Source of the DNA: Pseudomonadota bacterium
GTDB taxonomy: Bacteria > Pseudomonadota > Alphaproteobacteria > Caulobacterales > Caulobacteraceae
DNA length: 9,246 nt
NCBI GenBank assembly: GCA_023416055.1
Contig: JAEZIH010000036.1
Location: 1 to 9,246 of the forward strand
Reading direction: 5' to 3'
Both the position numbers and the translations under genes were made by a program. The notes below the pieces were generated by a model. That model was given only the letters and a program-made list of their open reading frames with translations, ran no database searches and was not told the origin of the DNA. Below, one piece after another: positions 6,228-9,246 of this stretch (position 1 is its first letter; each line of letters begins with the position of its first letter).

Positions 6228-7023
6228 GACTCGTGTCCTCGCCGTCTCCAACCAGAAGGGCGGGGTGGGCAAGACGACGACGGCGATCAACCTCGGTACC
6301 GCCCTGGCGGCGATCGGCGAGAAGGTTCTGATCGTGGACATGGACCCGCAGGGCAATGCCTCCACGGGGCTCGGTGTTCCACGTGAAACACGACGGGTCA
6401 CTATCTACGACGTGGTGGTTGACGGCCGCTCGGTCGACGACGCCGCCGTCCAGACCGCGGTCCCCGGCCTCTGGATCATTCCGGCGGACGCCGACATGTC
6501 GGGCGTGGAGATAGAGCTCAGCCAGGCGGATCGTCGCTCCTATCGGCTGCGCGACGCGCTCGCCGCCCAAGGACGCGAGGGTCAGACCCGGTATGACTAC
6601 GTCCTCATCGATTGCCCGCCTTCGCTCAACCTTCTGACCCTCAACGCCATGGCCGCCGCCGACGCCGTGCTGGTGCCGCTCCAGTGCGAGTTCTTTGCGC
6701 TGGAGGGCCTGACCCAGTTGATGAAGACCATCGACATGGTCCGCCAGAGCCTCAATCCGACGTTGGAGATCCAGGGCCTGGTCCTGACCATGTACGATCG
6801 CCGCAACGCCCTTTCGGGGCAGGTGGCGGCCGACGTGCGGGCCCATTTCGGCGACAAGGTCTATGAATCGGTGATCCCGCGGAACGTGCGGGTTTCGGAG
6901 GCGCCGTCCTTCGGCAAGCCGGCCCTGATTTACGACCTCAAATGCGCCGGCAGCCAGGCCTATCTGCGGCTCGCCAGAGAAGTCGTGGCGCGCGAGAAGT
7001 CGCGCCGGCTCCAAGCCGCGTGA
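6211..7023 (+). CDS. parA: Chromosome partitioning ATPase ParA
   Basis: ParA is the Walker-type ATPase that binds DNA as an ATP dimer and draws the ParB-parS complex across the nucleoid. The protein is 270 aa, the size of chromosomal ParA proteins without an N-terminal HTH domain. The deviant Walker A is K16-GGVGKTT with signature lysines K16 and K21. The switch region is VDMDPQGNAST (D43 and D45), and Walker B is VLIDCPPS with D134. The C-terminal R-N-V-R-V-S-E-A-P-S-F-G-K-P is characteristic of the chromosomal type. GTG 6211 is chosen because homology starts there and GGAG (6199-6202) lies 8 nt upstream; the open frame further left only shadows rsmG. The start overlaps the rsmG end by 17 nt. 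parS site 3 occupies codons of G55-V-P-R-E-T60. Confidence 0.97.
   Translation: MSQAGKTRVLAVSNQKGGVGKTTTAINLGTALAAIGEKVLIVDMDPQGNASTGLGVPRETRRVTIYDVVVDGRSVDDAAVQTAVPGLWIIPADADMSGVEIELSQADRRSYRLRDALAAQGREGQTRYDYVLIDCPPSLNLLTLNAMAAADAVLVPLQCEFFALEGLTQLMKTIDMVRQSLNPTLEIQGLVLTMYDRRNALSGQVAADVRAHFGDKVYESVIPRNVRVSEAPSFGKPALIYDLKCAGSQAYLRLAREVVAREKSRRLQAA
6375..6390 (+). other. parS: parS centromere site 3, inside parA
   Basis: TGTTCCACGTGAAACA matches the TGTTNCACGTGAAACA consensus at every defined position. The C at the N position (6379) is the only break in symmetry. It lies within the parA reading frame and encodes V-P-R-E-T, so it has to satisfy both protein and centromere constraints. Intragenic parS sites are known elsewhere, for example in B. 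subtilis spo0J. Confidence 0.94.
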
Positions 7024-7051
7024 TGCAAACTTTTACTACGGGATCAGTGAC

Positions 7052-7945
7052 TTGAGCGACCGTCAACGTGGACTCGGCCGGGGCCTCTCGGCGCTTTTGG
7101 GCGAACAGGCGACCGAAACGGCGGCGGTCGACGGATCGGCCCTGCCCGAAGGCGTCCGCATGGCCCCGATCGAGGCGCTGAAGCCCAATCCCGACCAGCC
7201 GCGAAAGGTCTTCGGCCCGGCCGAACTGGCCGAACTGGCCGAGTCGATCCGCGACAAGGGCGTGCTGCAGCCCATCCTCGTCCGCCCGCATCCCAAGGAA
7301 GACGGCGCCTGGCAGATCATCGCAGGCGAGCGCCGCTGGCGGGCGGCCCAGCAGGCCCGGCTGACCCAGGTGCCCGTGCTCGTGCGCGAGATGGACGACG
7401 TGGCGGTCTACGAGGTCGCAATCATCGAGAACGTCCAGCGCGCCGACCTCAGCCCGCTGGAGGAGGCCGAGGCCTACCGGATGCTGATGGAGCGCTTCGG
7501 GCGCACCCAGGACGCGGTCGCCGGCGTGGTCGGCAAGAGCCGAAGCCACGTGGCCAACACCCTGCGCCTGCTGCAACTGCCCGAAGAGGTGCTAGAGTAC
7601 GTGCGGGGCGGCCAGTTGAGCGCCGGACATGCCCGGGCCCTGGTCAACGTCCCCGGGGCCGCCGAACTGGCGCGCCAGATCGTCGACGAGGGGCTGAACG
7701 TCCGTCAGGCCGAGGCGCTCGCCCGCCGCGCCGCCGAAGGACCGAAGGCGGCCCGCTCGAAGGCGAAACCGGGTGCCGCGGCCGGGGAGGGCGGCGCCGA
7801 CATCGCGGCCCTCGAGCAGGACCTCACCGACGCCCTCGGTCTGCCGGTCCAGCTGGTCGACCGCGGCGGCAAGGGCGAGTTGACCCTGCGCTATGGCACC
7901 CTCGAACAGCTCGACGACCTCTGCCGCCGGTTGATGCGGGGCTGA
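7052..7945 (+). CDS. parB: Chromosome partitioning protein ParB
   Basis: ParB binds parS, loads as a CTP-dependent sliding clamp, spreads along DNA and stimulates ParA ATPase. The protein is 297 aa. The N-terminus RGLGRGLSALLGE is the ParA-interaction segment. The CTP-binding domain shows PNPDQPRKVF, the arginine patch G92-ERRWR-R97, and ENVQRADLSPLEEAEAY. The helix-turn-helix is about 154-177 (DAVAGVVGKSRSHVANTLRL). A low-complexity Ala/Gly/Lys linker (about 228-250) leads to the C-terminal dimerisation domain. The start is TTG 7052, since no ATG or GTG in frame fits the conserved N-terminus; GGGA (7040-7043) lies 8 nt upstream. The 28-nt gap after parA indicates a parAB operon. A TTG start may lower ParB output relative to ParA (inference). 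Confidence 0.97.
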   Translation: MSDRQRGLGRGLSALLGEQATETAAVDGSALPEGVRMAPIEALKPNPDQPRKVFGPAELAELAESIRDKGVLQPILVRPHPKEDGAWQIIAGERRWRAAQQARLTQVPVLVREMDDVAVYEVAIIENVQRADLSPLEEAEAYRMLMERFGRTQDAVAGVVGKSRSHVANTLRLLQLPEEVLEYVRGGQLSAGHARALVNVPGAAELARQIVDEGLNVRQAEALARRAAEGPKAARSKAKPGAAAGEGGADIAALEQDLTDALGLPVQLVDRGGKGELTLRYGTLEQLDDLCRRLMRG

Positions 7946-7946
7946 G

Positions 7947-8567
7947 GTGAAGCCGCCGACGGAAACGGTCATCGACCTCTCCAGCCGGCGGGCCCGAGAT
8001 TGCGATAACGACCGGGACAAGAGCCTGTTCGAGCGCCCTTGGCTGGACGCCTTCCTGGCCCATATCGCCGAAGGCGGGGAGGTGCTGGACATCGGCTGCG
8101 GCTCCGGAGAGCCGATCGCACGCTGCCTGATCGGGCGGGGGCGGCGCGTCACCGGCATCGATGCGTCTCCGGCGCTGATCGACCTGTGCCGCCGACGCTT
8201 TCCCGACCATAAGTGGCTCGTGGGCGACCTCCGCCGGCTCGACCTGGGCCGGGGCTTCAACAGCGTCATCGCCTGGCACAACCTGATCCATATCGAACCG
8301 GCCGTGCAGGCGCAGGTGATCGAACTGGCCGCCCGCCACCTCCGGCCGGGCGGCGTCCTGCTGTTCACCAGCGGCTCGGAGCGCGGCGAGACCGTCGGCC
8401 GATGGCGGGACGAGCCGCTGTACCACGGAAGCCTCTCGACCGCGGAGCACCTCGCTGCGCTGGAAATGTCCGGCTTCGACGTGCTTCGCCACGCTGAGTC
8501 TGATCCAGCCTGCGGCGGCGCCACGGTCTGGCTCGCGCGGCGCAGCGATGGCAAGGTGCCGGGATGA
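7947..8567 (+). CDS. Class I SAM-dependent methyltransferase, substrate unknown
   Basis: This 206-aa protein has a Rossmann-type methyltransferase fold. Motif I is VLDIGCGSGEPIA (D48-IGCGSG), followed by an acidic end of strand 2 (VTGIDASPALIDLC), W-L-V-G-D-L, then I-A-W-H-N-L-I-H-I, and a late L-R-P-G-G-V-L-L-F-T-S-G. This is the Methyltransf_25-like small-molecule type. It lacks the DPPY/NPPY motif of N6-adenine or N4-cytosine DNA methyltransferases and the PC motif of C5 enzymes. The opening VIDLSSRRARDCDNDRDKSL and the ERPWLDAFL segment resemble uncharacterised proteobacterial methyltransferases (from memory). The GTG start at 7947 lies one base after the parB stop, which argues for co-transcription and coupling with parB. 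The 3' end overlaps the next gene by ATGA. A direct role in segregation is not shown by the sequence. Confidence 0.88.
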   Translation: MKPPTETVIDLSSRRARDCDNDRDKSLFERPWLDAFLAHIAEGGEVLDIGCGSGEPIARCLIGRGRRVTGIDASPALIDLCRRRFPDHKWLVGDLRRLDLGRGFNSVIAWHNLIHIEPAVQAQVIELAARHLRPGGVLLFTSGSERGETVGRWRDEPLYHGSLSTAEHLAALEMSGFDVLRHAESDPACGGATVWLARRSDGKVPG

Positions 8568-8749
8568 CAGACAAGCCCGCCAATCCCACCGCCGAAGCGA
8601 TGAAGAAGGCGCTCGCCGCCAAGCGCGCCGGCAAGGCCGAAGCGCAGACCGGCGGCTTCAAGCCCGCGCAGCATGGCGAGAAGGGAGTAGCCCACCAGAA
8701 CTCCGCTTTGAACAAGCCAGCCTTCCGGCGCGCCTCGAAACGCGGCTAG
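8564..8749 (+). CDS. Small basic hypothetical protein (61 aa)
   Basis: The gene starts in an ATGA overlap with the methyltransferase stop and has AAGG (8553-8556) 7 nt upstream, both signs of a real coupled gene. The protein is rich in Lys, Arg and Ala and has no membrane segment. It begins MTDKPANPTAEAMKKALAAK, a likely short helix, and continues with a polar, probably disordered tail (HGEKGVAHQNSALNKPAFRR). I do not recognise a family with confidence; its charge would suit nucleic-acid or ribosome binding, but that is speculation. It ends tail to tail with holA, sharing the palindromic CTAG that supplies a TAG stop on each strand. Confidence 0.68.
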   Translation: MTDKPANPTAEAMKKALAAKRAGKAEAQTGGFKPAQHGEKGVAHQNSALNKPAFRRASKRG

Positions 8750-9246
8750 AGCCCCAGGCGGCGCGCCCGGGCCGAGATCTCCAGCAGCAGGCGCTCGGCG
8801 ATCAGCTGGTCGGGCGATCCGGTCGTCTTGGTGGCGATGTCCGCCGCATTGACGCTGTCCAGCACCCGGTCGAGATCCTCCAGCCGCCAGCTGCGCGCCT
8901 GACGCAGCATCTCGGCTTCCTGCTTCCAGAACACGCCGGCGGCCTTGGCCGCCTCCTTGGCCCCGGCGCCGTTGGACTGCAGCACGTTGATGCGCCGCAG
9001 CTTGCCGAGGTGGATTGAGGCCTGGCGCACGGCCATGACCGGCGACTCGCCCTCGGCCAGGGCGCGGCGCAGACCCGCCTGGGCAGGGCCGGGCCGGCCG
9101 CCGAAGGCCTGCAGGGCGGCGTCCTGCAACGAGGCGTCGGGCTCGACGCCCAGATGCTGCTCCAGTTCGGCCACGTCGATGGTCCGGCTGCTGCCAGGGC
9201 CGATGTAGAGGATCAGCCGCTCGATCTCCTGCCGCATCAGGCCGCG
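8746..9246 (-). CDS. holA: DNA polymerase III subunit delta (HolA), C-terminal part (5' end outside window)
   Basis: HolA is the clamp-loader delta subunit that opens the beta sliding clamp. The frame is open to the window's right edge (reading R-G-L-M-R-Q-E-I-E-R-L) and ends at TAG 8748-8746, so about 166 C-terminal residues are present. Family marks are the M-R-Q-E-I-E-R-L-I-L-Y helix at the end of the ATPase-like region, the following short I-D-V-A-E-L-E-Q-H-L-G segment, and the collar-domain pattern A-L-A-E-G-E-S-P-V-M-A-V-R-Q. The ATG at 9237 is internal to the homology and is not the start. Identification rests on the C-terminal half only. A convergent holA just after parB fits Caulobacterales gene order (from memory). 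It overlaps the small basic gene by 4 nt, leaving no room for a terminator between the convergent genes. Confidence 0.88.
   Translation of the reverse strand, partial: RGLMRQEIERLILYIGPGSSRTIDVAELEQHLGVEPDASLQDAALQAFGGRPGPAQAGLRRALAEGESPVMAVRQASIHLGKLRRINVLQSNGAGAKEAAKAAGVFWKQEAEMLRQARSWRLEDLDRVLDSVNAADIATKTTGSPDQLIAERLLLEISARARRLGL

Noticed and set aside
7545..7554. GCCACGTGGC palindrome inside parB
   Set aside because: It shares only the CACGTG centre with parS and lacks the GTTT/AAAC arms; it falls in the helix-turn-helix codons (S-H-V-A-N).
8746..9246. Plus-strand open frames opposite holA
   Set aside because: They are shadows; only the minus-strand frame has a clear family match.
1..9246. 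Mobile elements, CRISPR arrays, tRNA or rRNA genes, toxin-antitoxin or defence genes
   Set aside because: Looked for by eye on both strands; apart from the palindromic repeat at 2240-2364 nothing fits.

Overview
The window is a compact, high-GC piece of chromosome from an alphaproteobacterium. Gene order and protein sequences fit Caulobacterales best (Caulobacter, Phenylobacterium or Brevundimonas type). That placement is an inference from remembered protein resemblance and synteny, not from a search. It is core housekeeping DNA from the origin-proximal chromosome-segregation region. In Caulobacter the hem genes lie next to the replication origin and the mnmE-mnmG-rsmG-parA-parB block is nearby.

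Layout on the + strand: the 3' end of hemJ (haem synthesis); a 218-nt C-rich leader; rho (transcription termination factor with a long acidic N-terminal extension); a small DUF6489-type gene; a 125-bp palindromic intergenic repeat; mnmE and mnmG (tRNA wobble-uridine modification complex); rsmG (16S rRNA m7G methyltransferase); parA and parB (chromosome partition ATPase and CTPase/clamp); a class I SAM-dependent methyltransferase; and a 61-aa basic small protein. The 3' part of holA (DNA polymerase III delta subunit) comes in from the right on the - strand and meets the small gene tail to tail.

Three parS centromere sites lie among these genes. One is between rho and the DUF6489 gene (18-bp perfect palindrome), one is between mnmE and mnmG, and one is inside the parA coding sequence. 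With parA and parB beside them, the window carries a complete ParA-ParB-parS system: ParB loads at parS and spreads, and ParA moves the resulting complex. From mnmG rightward the genes are tightly packed (4-nt overlap, 17-nt overlap, 28-nt gap, 1-nt gap, 4-nt overlap). Four genes in a row (rsmG, parA, parB, methyltransferase) start with GTG or TTG, which suggests one operon with translational coupling.

I see no phage, insertion sequence, CRISPR array, tRNA/rRNA gene or defence island, and no clearly undescribed system. The items most worth a second look are non-coding: the parS cluster and its overlap with a ribosome binding site and with parA codons, and the repeat whose right terminus supplies the mnmE Shine-Dalgarno sequence. 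The methyltransferase and small gene appended to parAB also merit attention.
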